Positions 8,256 to 17,337 of a stretch of 60,754 nucleotides of DNA are shown here, one piece after another. Each line of letters opens with the position of its first letter. Position 1 is the stretch's first letter. The notes below the pieces were generated by a model. It did no database searches. It saw only the letters and a program-made list of their open reading frames with translations, and had not been told where the DNA came from. Origin of the DNA: an uncultured Rheinheimera sp. (GTDB lineage Bacteria; Pseudomonadota; Gammaproteobacteria; Enterobacterales; Alteromonadaceae). A program made the translations under genes and the position numbers. The stretch is from NCBI GenBank assembly GCA_943913835.1, contig CALTZU010000005.1, positions 1 through 60,754 on the forward strand. Reading direction: 5' to 3'.

Positions 8256-9167
8256 TTAATCAGCGCATTTTTGCTGTAAAACTTCAGTGATCAATTGCGC
8301 CATCTGGCGATAACTCCGCAGTTTACTGGAGGTAGGCCGCCAGGCTACGCCTATGTCACGGTAAGCCTGACCTGAGCCAGGTTTTTGCGCTATTAATTCA
8401 GTCCCCCGCAATAAACCACTGTTAATCGCCATCTGTGGCATAAAAGTCACACCAAGTTTGTTGTTCACCATTTGGCTTAAGGTATGCAAACTCGTAGCGA
8501 AAAAGGGGTTGACCTTGCGGTTGTCATCCAACTCACAGGCTTTTACCGCATGGCCAGTCATGCAGTGCTCACGCTCGAGCAGGAATATACTCTCATCCGG
8601 CCATTGACTGATATCTTGCTGAAAGCCCCTGTCCAGCCAGTCTTTATGCAACACCAGCTTAAAGGGGTCCTGAGCCAGCACTTCTGTATGTAATGTGCCG
8701 GTATCGTACGGCAGAGCCAGTAGCACTAAATCTAAGCGCCCCTCAATCAAGGATTGCAAAGAGTTTTCTGTGGTGTCTTCCCGCAGCAGCAACTGCAACT
8801 CAGGGAAACGTTCTCGGGCTAAAGCCATCACTTCACTCAAGACAAAAGGCGCTATGGTTGGGATACAGCCTAAGCGCAAAGGACCTGCCATAGGTTTGCC
8901 CTGACACTTAGCAAATTCGGTCAGCTCTTCACATTGCTCCACTATATAACGGGCCTGACGCACAACATCTTCACCCAGCGGAGTAAAGATAAAGGTCTTA
9001 TGATCACGCTCTAATAATTGCGCGTTCATGGTTTCTTCTAAGTTGGCAATGGCTGCACTTAAGGTGGACTGCCCTATGTAACAAGCTTCAGCAGCACGGC
9101 CAAAATGCTGGTGTTCATGCAATGCCAGCAAGTACTGCAACTGTTTAATACTGGGGACACGTTTCAT
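8256..9167 (-). CDS. oxyR: Hydrogen peroxide-sensing regulator OxyR (LysR family)
   Basis: 303 residues (E. coli 305). An N-terminal helix-turn-helix (about 1-60, with GRAAEACYIGQSTLSAAI) precedes the LysR effector domain. The two redox cysteines are present at C202 and C211 within EREHCMTGHAVKAC. Their spacing of eight residues between is the same as C199/C208 in E. coli, so the disulfide switch should be intact. It activates catalase and peroxiredoxin genes under peroxide. No such target lies beside it here. It stands between queA and pit, both in the same direction. Confidence 0.93.
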   Translation of the reverse strand: MKRVPSIKQLQYLLALHEHQHFGRAAEACYIGQSTLSAAIANLEETMNAQLLERDHKTFIFTPLGEDVVRQARYIVEQCEELTEFAKCQGKPMAGPLRLGCIPTIAPFVLSEVMALARERFPELQLLLREDTTENSLQSLIEGRLDLVLLALPYDTGTLHTEVLAQDPFKLVLHKDWLDRGFQQDISQWPDESIFLLEREHCMTGHAVKACELDDNRKVNPFFATSLHTLSQMVNNKLGVTFMPQMAINSGLLRGTELIAQKPGSGQAYRDIGVAWRPTSSKLRSYRQMAQLITEVLQQKCAD

Positions 9168-9246
9168 CTTTTATTCCGATGATTAAACTTAGTTAAAACC
9201 AATTTAATCGAATAGCCCCGAAAAGCAAAGTGACATTTTAAATAAT

Positions 9247-9277
9247 AAAAAAATCCCGGCATTTAGCCGGGATTTTT
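9247..9277 (-). terminator. Bidirectional intrinsic terminator between pit and oxyR
   Basis: ATCCCGGC and GCCGGGAT pair around ATTTA at 9253-9273. A-runs lie on the left and T-runs on the right, so both strands show stem plus T-tract. It lies just after the pit stop on the minus strand. Confidence 0.88.
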
Positions 9278-9295
9278 ATCTAACTGCAGCTAACA

Positions 9296-10564
9296 TCAAG
9301 CGCCAAACAGGCCCTTAATAATATAGAAAAATACGATAGCTAAAGCTGCACCTACAGGTAAAGTAACTACCCATGAAATGAAGATATTCCGGATAACACC
9401 CAGGTTCAGCGCTGCTATACCACGGGCCATACCCACTCCTAAAACTGCGCCAACCAACGTTTGGGTGGTAGAAATAGGCAAGCCTATACCAGAGGCAATG
9501 ACTACTGTACTGGCCGCTGCAATCTCAGCAGCAAAACCACGACTTGGCGTCAGGTGGGTGATATTTTCACCTATAGTACGGATCACTTTAGCGCCTAAAG
9601 TTGCTAAACCTATCACTATACCTACAGCACCCAAAGGTAAAATCCACCAGTCTAAAGCTACTTTATCCAGAATTTGTCCGCCAGACTGAATAATACCAAC
9701 CACGGCAGCCAAAGGTCCTATAGCGTTAGCTACGTCGTTTGAACCGTGTGCAAAGGCCATACAACAGGCGGTAAACACCATCAGAATACCAAAAATGCGC
9801 TCAACGTTATTAAAGTGCATTTCTTTGTCTGCTTCCGGGTCGATTTTCAGGCGGCTGATGGCAATTTTACCAATCAGACCCACAAACAAAGCAATTCCCA
9901 GACATAACAGCAAACCTTCGCCTGTGCTCAGCTTTAATCCAACGTGCTTTAAACCTTTGGTTACAGTCACAAACGCCATAATAAACGCGGCAAATACCAT
10001 ATAAAAAGGCACGTATTTTTTTGCAGCGTCCAGTGGATTATCTGTATCAAAAATCAAGCGCTGAGCACTCATAAAGATTAAATAAGCCAGAATACCGGAC
10101 AGCACAGGAGTGACAACCCAACTGCCCACTATGCTGCTGACTTCATCCCAATGCACATATTCCATACCTACGCCAACAGAGGCAAAACCAATGATAGCGC
10201 CAACAATAGAGTGAGTGGTTGATACGGGCCAGCCAAAATGGGTGGCTACTAACAACCAGGTACCAGCGGCAAGCAACGAAGCAATCATGCCGTATACCAG
10301 TAACTCCGGCACAGCTTTAAAGGCTTCAGCGTCAACTATTCCGCTGCGGATCGTAGAGGTCACTTCGCCACCAGCTAACCAAGCACCGGCAGCTTCAAAA
10401 ATAGCTGCGATAATCAGAGCTTGTTTCAGTGTTAAAGCTTTAGAGCCAACTGAAGTTCCCATAGCGTTGGCAACATCATTCGCACCCACACCATAGGCCA
10501 TAATAAAGCCAAATACAGCGGCAGTAATAATCAGCAATAAGCCGTATTGAGAAATAATTTCCAT
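9296..10564 (-). CDS. pit: Low-affinity inorganic phosphate transporter, PiT family
   Basis: 422 residues with about ten to eleven hydrophobic segments. The duplicated PiT signatures are visible: GVGANDVANAMGTSVGSKAL near 26-45 and AHGSNDVANAIGPLAAVVG near 273-291. Each is followed by the conserved PxSTTH or PxSTTQ element (PVSTTHSIVGAIIG, PISTTQTLVGAVLG). It moves metal-phosphate across the inner membrane with protons or sodium. It is shorter than E. coli PitA (499) and of the type paired with a PhoU-like protein, whose gene lies 19 bases upstream. I see no PhoB box before the pair, in keeping with a constitutive low-affinity system. Confidence 0.93.
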   Translation of the reverse strand: MEIISQYGLLLIITAAVFGFIMAYGVGANDVANAMGTSVGSKALTLKQALIIAAIFEAAGAWLAGGEVTSTIRSGIVDAEAFKAVPELLVYGMIASLLAAGTWLLVATHFGWPVSTTHSIVGAIIGFASVGVGMEYVHWDEVSSIVGSWVVTPVLSGILAYLIFMSAQRLIFDTDNPLDAAKKYVPFYMVFAAFIMAFVTVTKGLKHVGLKLSTGEGLLLCLGIALFVGLIGKIAISRLKIDPEADKEMHFNNVERIFGILMVFTACCMAFAHGSNDVANAIGPLAAVVGIIQSGGQILDKVALDWWILPLGAVGIVIGLATLGAKVIRTIGENITHLTPSRGFAAEIAAASTVVIASGIGLPISTTQTLVGAVLGVGMARGIAALNLGVIRNIFISWVVTLPVGAALAIVFFYIIKGLFGA

Positions 10565-10583
10565 CGTCGAATTACCTTAAGAA

Positions 10584-11258
10584 TTAACGGGCCAACATGA
10601 TTTCGAGTCGTGAACCTACTTTTAAGGCTGAATCAGCTAAATCGCCAACCCACTCCAAAGTGCGGTACAGGAACATCACATCAACCGGATTCATTTCGGC
10701 TTCTGCCTTACGGACAAATTTGCGCAAACTGATTTGCAGCTGGTCTGTGTCGTGCTCGATTTCATCGATACGTTCAACCATTTTGATCACCAAATCGACT
10801 TCACGGCCACGGAAACCAGTTTCCAGTAGCTCGTCCAATTCGTTGATAGCTTCACAGGCCAATTCAACGGCGTCGATGCAACGCTGTAAATAGGCTTTAA
10901 ATTCGACCTGAATAGGGGCCGGAATTTCTAACTCACGACCTAAAACACGACCGGTGATATCTTTGGCTTTGTTCGCAATTTTGTCCTGTTGGGATACCAG
11001 TTCTAATAAGTCCGTTCTGTCGACAGGTAAAAACAAGCCACGTGGTAAATGCACACGGATATCACGTTTTAATTTGTCTGCATCCTTTTCTAAAGCTACA
11101 AGCGCCTTACGAACTTCGGCGGCTTTCTCCCAATCCCTTACAAAAACTGCGTCAAAAAACGGCAATAATAACAAGCTGGCATCAAATACCTTTTTGATGT
11201 GCTCTTCTAAAGGCTTGATCGGTGATTTCGCAAAAACCGCCAAAAAGTGATTTGGCAT
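10584..11258 (-). CDS. PhoU-like TIGR00153/DUF47 partner of Pit
   Basis: 224 residues from the ATG at 11258, chosen over an upstream frame opening because AGAGG lies 7 bases before it and MPNHFLAVFAKSPIKPLEEH is the usual family N-terminus. The protein is all-helical and PhoU-like, with charged pairs such as EKDADKLKRDIR and ERIDEIEHDTDQLQ that recall PhoU metal-binding repeats. Members are commonly encoded with Pit transporters and thought to modulate them; the mechanism is inferred. It shares an operon with pit (19-base gap). Confidence 0.9.
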   Translation of the reverse strand: MPNHFLAVFAKSPIKPLEEHIKKVFDASLLLLPFFDAVFVRDWEKAAEVRKALVALEKDADKLKRDIRVHLPRGLFLPVDRTDLLELVSQQDKIANKAKDITGRVLGRELEIPAPIQVEFKAYLQRCIDAVELACEAINELDELLETGFRGREVDLVIKMVERIDEIEHDTDQLQISLRKFVRKAEAEMNPVDVMFLYRTLEWVGDLADSALKVGSRLEIMLAR

Positions 11259-11344
11259 AAGTGTGCCTCTTGCTGTTGAGTTAATGAAAACCGGCGCGCA
11301 TTGTACTGCAATCAAAGTGTAATAAAAACGCCTTAAACAGCAGT

Positions 11345-11386
11345 AATAAAAAAAGCCCGATAAAACATAGGTTCTATCAGACTTTT
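11345..11386 (-). terminator. Intrinsic terminator after phoU
   Basis: On the minus strand AAAGTCTGATA pairs with TATCGGGCTTT (two G-U pairs) around an A/T-rich loop and is followed by a run of seven T. It lies just downstream of the phoU stop and ahead of the pit operon. Confidence 0.75.
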
Positions 11387-11409
11387 ATGACAGCTTTATG
11401 GGTCAGTTT

Positions 11410-12120
11410 TTAACTGCGCGCGTCTTGCTCTAACTTTTCATCATCCGCATGACGTACATCTTTGCCCTTCACCAGGAAGACAATGTATTCCGCGACGTTT
11501 TTGCAGCGGTCGCCAATACGTTCCATAGAGCGGGCAGACCACAATACATTCATAATCTTAGGAATTGAGCGTGGATCTTCCATCATATAAGTCATCAACT
11601 GACGAGTGATAGCCTCGTATTCACGATCGACCTTTCTGTCTTCACGGTGCACCGCCAACGCTGCTTCGACATCCATACGGGCAAAAGCGTCCAATACATC
11701 GTGCAGCATCTGGGCAACATGTCGGCCCATATTATCCAGATTCACCAGCAAGTCTTGCTGAGCACTGTTAAAAGACTCCAGCGCCACTTTTGCAATACGC
11801 TCAGCTTCGTCACCAATACGTTCTAAATCAGATATGGTTTTGATAATAGCCATAATCAAACGTAAATCACTGGCCGCAGGTTGACGTTTGGCAATAATAC
11901 GGGTGCACTCGTGGTCAATTTTTATTTCCCAGTCGTTGACCTTTAAGTCATTGGCAATCACTTGACGAGCTAACTCAGCATCACTGCCAGCTATGGCGTT
12001 TAGTGCATCAGCCAGCTGTTGTTCAATCAAACCACCCATCGCCATTACATGGTTGCGAACCTGTTCAATTTCTTCATTAAACTGGCTGGAAATATGTTTA
12101 GTTAAGTTCATTTTGTCCAT
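11410..12120 (-). CDS. phoU: Phosphate signalling protein PhoU
   Basis: 236 residues (E. coli 241). It links PstSCAB activity to PhoR and represses the Pho response when phosphate is ample. The N-terminus MDKMNLTKHISSQFNEE matches E. coli MDNLNLNKHIS closely, and GGAGGAG lies about 8 bases before this ATG, so I use it rather than the upstream opening at 12135. Two PhoU repeats are visible with IAKRQPAASDLRLIMAIIKT and ERIGDEAERIAK in the first and ERIGDRCKNVAEYI in the second. It is the last gene of the pst-phoU cluster and is separated from pstB by 146 bases that contain a palindromic repeat. Confidence 0.97.
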   Translation of the reverse strand: MDKMNLTKHISSQFNEEIEQVRNHVMAMGGLIEQQLADALNAIAGSDAELARQVIANDLKVNDWEIKIDHECTRIIAKRQPAASDLRLIMAIIKTISDLERIGDEAERIAKVALESFNSAQQDLLVNLDNMGRHVAQMLHDVLDAFARMDVEAALAVHREDRKVDREYEAITRQLMTYMMEDPRSIPKIMNVLWSARSMERIGDRCKNVAEYIVFLVKGKDVRHADDEKLEQDARS

Positions 12121-12135
12121 CGCGCTCTCCTCCAA

Positions 12136-12253
12136 TACCCCTGATGCGTGCTGACGCTGCTTTGAGACTGTCGCTTCCCCCTGCTTTCACTGCCTTTCGT
12201 ATTCAGGGACCAGCGGGTTCATTGTCTTACTGCAACATCCATTACTCTGGGTA
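12136..12253. repeat. TACCC-family repeat, copy 3, between phoU and pstB
   Basis: The right end, read on the minus strand from 12253, begins TACCCAGAGTAATGGATG and continues GTTGCAG, matching the arms of the copies near 269 and 1615. The left end starts TACCC at 12136 but is less conserved. The unit of about 118 bp fills most of the phoU-pstB gap and starts within 4 bases of the phoU ribosome site. Confidence 0.45.
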
Positions 12254-12266
12254 CGACGTTAATTAG

Positions 12267-13079
12267 TTAACCAAAACGGCCTGTGATGTAATCTTCAGTT
12301 TGTTGCTGCGATGGATTAGTAAACATCTTGTTGGTGGCATCAAACTCAATTAAATCACCCATATACATAAAAGCAGTATAGTCGGATACACGGGCGGCTT
12401 GTTGCATATTGTGGGTTACAATCACAATAGTGTATTTGTCTTTGAGCTCATAAATCAGCTCTTCAATTTTCAGTGTGGAAATTGGATCCAAAGCTGAAGC
12501 CGGCTCATCAAGCAGTAAGACTTCAGGCTCAATGGCGATAGCGCGGGCAATCACCAGACGTTGTTGCTGACCACCAGACAAACCAAAAGCATTGTCATGC
12601 AAACGATCTTTGACTTCATTCCATAAAGCAGCACCTTTTAATGAGGTTTCAACCACCTCATCCAGTACTCGTTTGTCTTTAACACCTTGCAAACGTAGGC
12701 CGTAGGCTACGTTTTCATAAATACTTTTTGGAAAAGGGTTAGGTTTCTGGAATACCATACCTACCTGACGACGCAACTCGGCCACATCAACTTTCGGGTC
12801 ATAAATATTCTGTCCGTCCATTAAAATCTGACCTTCAATGCGACAGATATCTACCAGGTCGTTCATCCGGTTAAAACAGCGCAATAAGGTCGACTTACCG
12901 CAACCAGAAGGACCGATAAAAGCAGTCACGCGTTTTTCCGGTATTGTCATATTGATGTTTTTTAATGCCAGAGCATCACCGTAGTACAGCTTCAGGTCGT
13001 TAACCTGAAGTTTTATTTTTTCGTCCGACAGTTTCAATTCGGTTTCTACGGGTGGAGCTGTTAATTTATCTTGATTCAT
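12267..13079 (-). CDS. pstB: Phosphate ABC transporter ATP-binding protein PstB
   Basis: 270 residues from the ATG at 13079. The frame is open further (TTG at 13148, ATG at 13091 and 13085) and no ribosome site decides between them. The extra residues precede the ABC fold and have no counterpart in E. coli PstB (257). Walker A GPSGCGKST lies at 56-64, followed by a Q-loop FQKPNPFP, the signature LSGGQQQR, Walker B VLLLDEPASALD and the switch histidine in VTHNMQQAARVSD. It powers the PstSCAB high-affinity phosphate importer. It follows pstA and precedes phoU. Confidence 0.95.
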   Translation of the reverse strand: MNQDKLTAPPVETELKLSDEKIKLQVNDLKLYYGDALALKNINMTIPEKRVTAFIGPSGCGKSTLLRCFNRMNDLVDICRIEGQILMDGQNIYDPKVDVAELRRQVGMVFQKPNPFPKSIYENVAYGLRLQGVKDKRVLDEVVETSLKGAALWNEVKDRLHDNAFGLSGGQQQRLVIARAIAIEPEVLLLDEPASALDPISTLKIEELIYELKDKYTIVIVTHNMQQAARVSDYTAFMYMGDLIEFDATNKMFTNPSQQQTEDYITGRFG

Positions 13080-13139
13080 CTTCATTACCATTCTATGAAT
13101 TTGGTCTGCGAAATTGGCTTCTGCATTTAGGTCATCATA

Positions 13140-13156
13140 GGCCTGCAATGCAGGCC
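13140..13156. repeat. Perfect 17-base palindrome between pstA and pstB
   Basis: GGCCTGCA and TGCAGGCC flank a single A. In RNA this gives a 6-bp GC-rich stem with a five-base loop placed 10 bases after the pstA stop. There is no T-run. It may protect or process the pstCA message, or lower pstB expression; that is inference. Confidence 0.55.
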
Positions 13157-13165
13157 ATGGGCTTT

Positions 13166-14845
13166 CTAATCTGCGTCGCTGCGGTATTTCTCACGTAATT
13201 TGTTACGCATATAAATAGCAGCCATATTCAACACCACAATCAATAACACCAGGACAAGAGCCGTGGCATAAAGCAGAGGACGCGAGGCTTCAACGTTTGG
13301 ACTCTGGAAGCCCACATCAAACACATGGAAGCCCAAGTGCATGATTTTTTGGTCTAAATGCACAAATGGGAAATTGCCGTCTATAGGTAAAGTCGGAGCC
13401 AACTTCACCACGCCAACCAACATCAGCGGGGCTACTTCACCAGCAGCACGGGCCACCGCCAGAATTAAGCCTGTCATCATAGCCGGAGTCGCCAGTGGCA
13501 CTACAACTTTCCATAGAGTTTCAGATTTGGTCGCGCCTAAAGCCAGGCTACCCATACGAATAGTACTTGGAATACGGGATAAACCTTCTTCTGTGGATAC
13601 AATCACCACAGGTAAAGTTAATAAGGCCAACGTTAAGGAAGCCCAGAATAAACCCGGAGTACCAAAAGTTGGGCTTGGTAAAGCTTCAGGGTAAAACAGC
13701 TGATCTATGCTGCCGCCCATAATGTAGACAAAAAAACCTAAACCAAAAACACCATAAACGATTGAAGGTACACCAGCCAGGTTATAGACCGAAATACGGA
13801 TGATCTTCAGCAGCGGACCTTGTTTGGCATATTCACGCAAATAAATAGCAGCCAGTACACCAAAAGGCGTCACTATAATGGCCATTAAAATCACCATAGT
13901 CACAGTACCAAAAATGGCAGGGAAAATGCCGCCTTCAGTATTGGCTTCGCGAGGTTCTTCAGTCAAAAAGTTAGCAATGCCTTTGAAGTAGTGCTTTGTC
14001 TTTTGCCACACTGACATATCGTTTGGTGCATAAGCATGCACTATGTTCGCCAGGGAAATAGTCACTTCCCGGCCTTCAGCTGAACGAGCCACTAAGCTGT
14101 CGCGGTTTGATTCAGCGCGCAATTGGTCCAGCTTTTGCTGGATCACAGCGTATTCGTCGTTCAGAACTTTGTTTTCAGCAGCGGCCTGAGCTTTGAACTC
14201 TGCCATTTCAGCGTCAGAGGCTTTATCCAGCACCAGACGACGTTCAGTCAAACGTAATTTTTCAATCTGGTTGTTAATACGGCTGATATCATTCTTTTCG
14301 ATATCTTTCATTTGCTGAAAAATAGTGTTAGCGCGCTCAACCCGTTGCAGCAGTTCTGGCCACATGGCCGGACCTTCTGCAATAACTTTATCGCCTTCAG
14401 TTAACTTCAGCGGGAAACCATAAAAGTTGCCCCGTTCACGCCGTTCCAGCGCTATGGTGCCTTTCGGCACAGTCCAACCGCTGATTTCATAGTCCATATA
14501 CCAGGAGAAATCCCGCCCATAAATATCACGGTTGCCCACCTTCACCAGATAACGGGTTACGGCTTCCAGTTCAGCCGGTACTGTCGCGCCTGACTCACGT
14601 AACATCACAGCAGACACAGTTTCAGAGCGAACCAGCTCACCCAGAATAACTTTTTTCTGACCGGATTCAGGCGACCATTCCGTCTGCTGTAAATCCGCAG
14701 GCCAGAAATGACTGCCACCACGCACCACAATCAAACCTAACACACCAACTACCATCACCAGACACAAAGCGATAGCGCCAGCGTTCAACCAAATCCAGGG
14801 AGTCCCTGATCTGAACCAGGCCCTTACGCCAAATAAAGATTTCAT
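13166..14845 (-). CDS. pstA: Phosphate ABC transporter permease PstA, enlarged form
   Basis: 559 residues, nearly twice E. coli PstA (296). The ATG at 14845 follows GGGG with 8-base spacing. One membrane segment near 18-40 is followed by a large extracytoplasmic region of about 240 residues. This includes a charged, probably coiled-coil stretch near 160-255 (ERANTIFQQMKDIEKND onward). The usual five-segment permease core follows, with the EAA-type loop ALGATKSETLWKVVVPLATP near 440-460. It forms the phosphate channel with PstC. The gene lies 12 bases after pstC. The enlarged form is known from Shewanella- and Vibrio-type bacteria; what the insert does is not known to me. Confidence 0.94.
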   Translation of the reverse strand: MKSLFGVRAWFRSGTPWIWLNAGAIALCLVMVVGVLGLIVVRGGSHFWPADLQQTEWSPESGQKKVILGELVRSETVSAVMLRESGATVPAELEAVTRYLVKVGNRDIYGRDFSWYMDYEISGWTVPKGTIALERRERGNFYGFPLKLTEGDKVIAEGPAMWPELLQRVERANTIFQQMKDIEKNDISRINNQIEKLRLTERRLVLDKASDAEMAEFKAQAAAENKVLNDEYAVIQQKLDQLRAESNRDSLVARSAEGREVTISLANIVHAYAPNDMSVWQKTKHYFKGIANFLTEEPREANTEGGIFPAIFGTVTMVILMAIIVTPFGVLAAIYLREYAKQGPLLKIIRISVYNLAGVPSIVYGVFGLGFFVYIMGGSIDQLFYPEALPSPTFGTPGLFWASLTLALLTLPVVIVSTEEGLSRIPSTIRMGSLALGATKSETLWKVVVPLATPAMMTGLILAVARAAGEVAPLMLVGVVKLAPTLPIDGNFPFVHLDQKIMHLGFHVFDVGFQSPNVEASRPLLYATALVLVLLIVVLNMAAIYMRNKLREKYRSDAD

Positions 14846-14860
14846 CAAAGTGCCCCTTAA

Positions 14861-17149
14861 TTACAGATTGCTGAAGCGTTGACGTAAACGCTGCCGTATC
14901 ACCTCGGCGAGGGTATTAAAGACAAAGGTAAAGACAAAGAGCACTAAAGCCGCCAGGAACAACACACGGAAGTGAGTACTGCCTACCGCAGTTTCAGGCA
15001 GCTCAACCGCTATATTGGCGGATAAAGTACGCATACCTTCAAAGATATTAAAGTTCACCACCGGACTATTACCTGTAGCCATCAGTACTATCATGGTTTC
15101 ACCCACAGCACGGCCAAAGCCCACCATAACCGCAGCGAACACACCAGGACTTGCTGTTGGCAATACCACACCTACCATGGTTTGCCATGGCGTTGCGCCC
15201 AAAGCTAAGGAGCCCTGAGTCAAGTGGCGCGGTACATTAAAAATTGCGTCTTCTGCTATAGAGAAAATATTAGGAATAACGGCAAAACCCATGGCTATAC
15301 CTACAATCAGCGCATTACGCTGGTCGTAATTAATGCCGTTATCGGTAAACCACTGACGTAAACTGCCATCAAAAAAGGTGTTGTCGATCATAGGACTGGC
15401 ACTGATTGCCAGATAACCGAACAGAATGATCACTGGCACTAAAAACGCTGCTTCCCAGCCTAAACCAAAACGGTTGCGGACAGATTCAGGCATATAACGC
15501 CATAAATAAGCTGCAGCCAACATCATAAAAGGCATCAGCAATAAAATGGCAAATACGGCACTTAAGTATTCTTCAATAAAAGGCGCCAGCCACAAACCGG
15601 CCAGGAAACCTAAAATTACTGTAGGTAAAGCCGCCATTATTTCAATGGTAGGCTTCACTTTGCCGCGCAGAACCGGCGTCATAAAATAAGCGACATAAAT
15701 AGCGCTCATAATGGCTAGTGGTGTTGCAAATAACATGGCAAAAAAGGCCGCTTTTAAAGTACCAATAGCAAGTGGCACCATACTCATTTTGGCTTCAAAC
15801 TCATCAGAGCCTGCGGAAGCTTGCCAAATGTATTTGGCCTCATCACGACCTTCGTACCAGACTTCATTCCACAGTGCTTTGTAAGACACATCAGGGTGAG
15901 CATTTTCAAGCTCAAACTTATGCATCTGACCTTTGTCGTCCAGCATCAGGAAATTAGTGTTAATAGGCGATATAGCGATTTTCTTCGCCATCAGGCCATC
16001 ATCAAAATTCTCCAGAAACAAAGTGCGGGCTGAAGTGCCGTAGTGGATACCTAAGTACCCTTTGTCGTCTATCGCCATAAAACCTTTGCGCGAGTACTCA
16101 GCATCAATTTGAGTGATAGCACCAGGCTGCTGCTCAAAATCACGGATTTGCTTTAAATCGAAGTTGTTATGCTGATCCCGCACTAAAAACCATTGGCTTA
16201 GCTCGCCTGTGGATGAACCCACCACCAAAGACACTGTACCCACCAGAAATTCCATAGCGGTAATTTGTGCACCTGAAGCCACAGCATTAACACTTTGTAT
16301 TAAACGTGCCTGCTCTGGGTTGTTGATAGCGTAATAATGGATGTGGCCAGCTTTGTCCGAGACAAATAAATTCTGGAAAGTGTTATCAATCAAAATTTTA
16401 CCGGCAGATGACGGGGCATCTGGCAAGGTATAATCAGTGCGGACTACTGTGGTTTCACCGGTCAGGAATACTGTCTCAGCCACCATATTCGACAAGACTA
16501 AACGACCATCAGCAGTGTAAGCACTCAGCATCCGGTTTTCGTCTTTTTCCTGAATGGCGACAGCTAACAAAGCCTGACCTTGTGCATCCACCTGCACAGG
16601 AGCTTCGCCCAAAGGAAAGCTGACTTTTGGATTGACCTGGCGCTTATCATTAGGATAACTCAGTAGATACTCATGCTTGGCGATTAACGCCTGACCATTG
16701 GACAAACCTAAAATAATGGTACCAGTGCGCGGGTCAGCTTTACCAAAAGCCGTCACTGTAGCGCCCGCAGGTAATTTCAACTGTACCTGCTGCTTTACTT
16801 CACCAGTGTCAGCATTAAAAAACTCCAGCTTAGCGTCCGGCGTTACGACTAAACCCACTTCGCCGTAACGCTCAATGCTGGTATGCAAAGGTTGAGCTGC
16901 AGGGCTTTGATAACTGGTTTTTTGCTCTACAGAAGCAGAGGAAAATAATGGCCCTACTTCAGAAAACAAATAAACAAATATAGTAGCGAAAGCCAGCACC
17001 ACGCTGATGCCGGCAAAGCTGATACCGTATTTAGAGATTTTATCTTTGATAGCACGCCAGCGCCTTAATCGGGCCCGACGTTCTCCAGTTGGCAGCAAAG
17101 AACGCGGTGAATCACCGGCAGACTGCTGACTTAGATGGGTTGAGTGCAT
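14861..17149 (-). CDS. pstC: Phosphate ABC transporter permease PstC, enlarged form with periplasmic beta-propeller-like insert
   Basis: 762 residues against 319 in E. coli. The longest frame opens at 17248, but a PhoB box at 17202-17219 lies downstream of that point, so I use the ATG at 17149 (MHSTHLSQQSAG). A first membrane segment near 45-65 is followed by about 380 residues of repeated short beta-type units (for example VTAFGKADPRTGTIILGLSN and IHYYAINNPEQARLIQSV) that look like WD40 or propeller blades. The permease core then starts near 455, with ALGATPWQTMVGVVLPTASPG as the PstB-coupling loop. It is the first gene of pstC-pstA-pstB-phoU, with pstS upstream. Confidence 0.94.
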   Translation of the reverse strand: MHSTHLSQQSAGDSPRSLLPTGERRARLRRWRAIKDKISKYGISFAGISVVLAFATIFVYLFSEVGPLFSSASVEQKTSYQSPAAQPLHTSIERYGEVGLVVTPDAKLEFFNADTGEVKQQVQLKLPAGATVTAFGKADPRTGTIILGLSNGQALIAKHEYLLSYPNDKRQVNPKVSFPLGEAPVQVDAQGQALLAVAIQEKDENRMLSAYTADGRLVLSNMVAETVFLTGETTVVRTDYTLPDAPSSAGKILIDNTFQNLFVSDKAGHIHYYAINNPEQARLIQSVNAVASGAQITAMEFLVGTVSLVVGSSTGELSQWFLVRDQHNNFDLKQIRDFEQQPGAITQIDAEYSRKGFMAIDDKGYLGIHYGTSARTLFLENFDDGLMAKKIAISPINTNFLMLDDKGQMHKFELENAHPDVSYKALWNEVWYEGRDEAKYIWQASAGSDEFEAKMSMVPLAIGTLKAAFFAMLFATPLAIMSAIYVAYFMTPVLRGKVKPTIEIMAALPTVILGFLAGLWLAPFIEEYLSAVFAILLLMPFMMLAAAYLWRYMPESVRNRFGLGWEAAFLVPVIILFGYLAISASPMIDNTFFDGSLRQWFTDNGINYDQRNALIVGIAMGFAVIPNIFSIAEDAIFNVPRHLTQGSLALGATPWQTMVGVVLPTASPGVFAAVMVGFGRAVGETMIVLMATGNSPVVNFNIFEGMRTLSANIAVELPETAVGSTHFRVLFLAALVLFVFTFVFNTLAEVIRQRLRQRFSNL

Positions 17150-17201
17150 AGTTGCGATACCACCAGTTACTTTAAGATGTTGGCAACTATAGTAGAGTTT
17201 T

Positions 17202-17219
17202 ATGACGGAAATATTACAG
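17202..17219 (-). promoter_or_regulatory. PhoB box and promoter of pstC
   Basis: On the minus strand CTGTAAT and CCGTCAT are separated by ATTT, two mismatches from the CTGTCAT-N4-CTGTCAT consensus. Exactly 10 bases later comes TATAGT, a good -10. This places transcription start near 17178, between the box and the pstC ATG. Confidence 0.8.
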
Positions 17220-17288
17220 AGTGATTTTTTGTCATATAAATGACACATTTCAAATCGAAATCGGCAGCCTGAGTAGATGCTTCATATG

Positions 17289-17321
17289 ACAAAACAAACA
17301 AGGCACCATAAAGGTGCCTTG
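17289..17321 (-). terminator. Terminator between pstS and pstC
   Basis: On the minus strand AAGGCACC and GGTGCCTT pair around TTTAT, followed by GTTTGTTTTG. It lies 17 bases after the pstS stop. It should let PstS be made in excess of the membrane subunits, with pstC also having its own promoter. Confidence 0.85.
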
Positions 17322-17337
17322 TGTTGAACAGACTAGA

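Noticed and set aside
10565..11409. A possible second phoU instead of a DUF47 partner of Pit
   Set aside because: The 224-residue protein has the DUF47-type N-terminus and lies 19 bases before pit, while true PhoU is encoded separately at 11410-12120.
17150..17248. An N-terminal extension of PstC by 33 residues
   Set aside because: The PhoB box and -10 lie inside this stretch, so it is upstream of the likely transcription start.
17221..17255. An inverted TGTCAT-N4-ATGACA pair upstream of the pstC PhoB box
   Set aside because: PhoB boxes are direct, not inverted, repeats, and the spacing to the main box is not a multiple of 11. It may be an extra weak site, but I do not annotate it.
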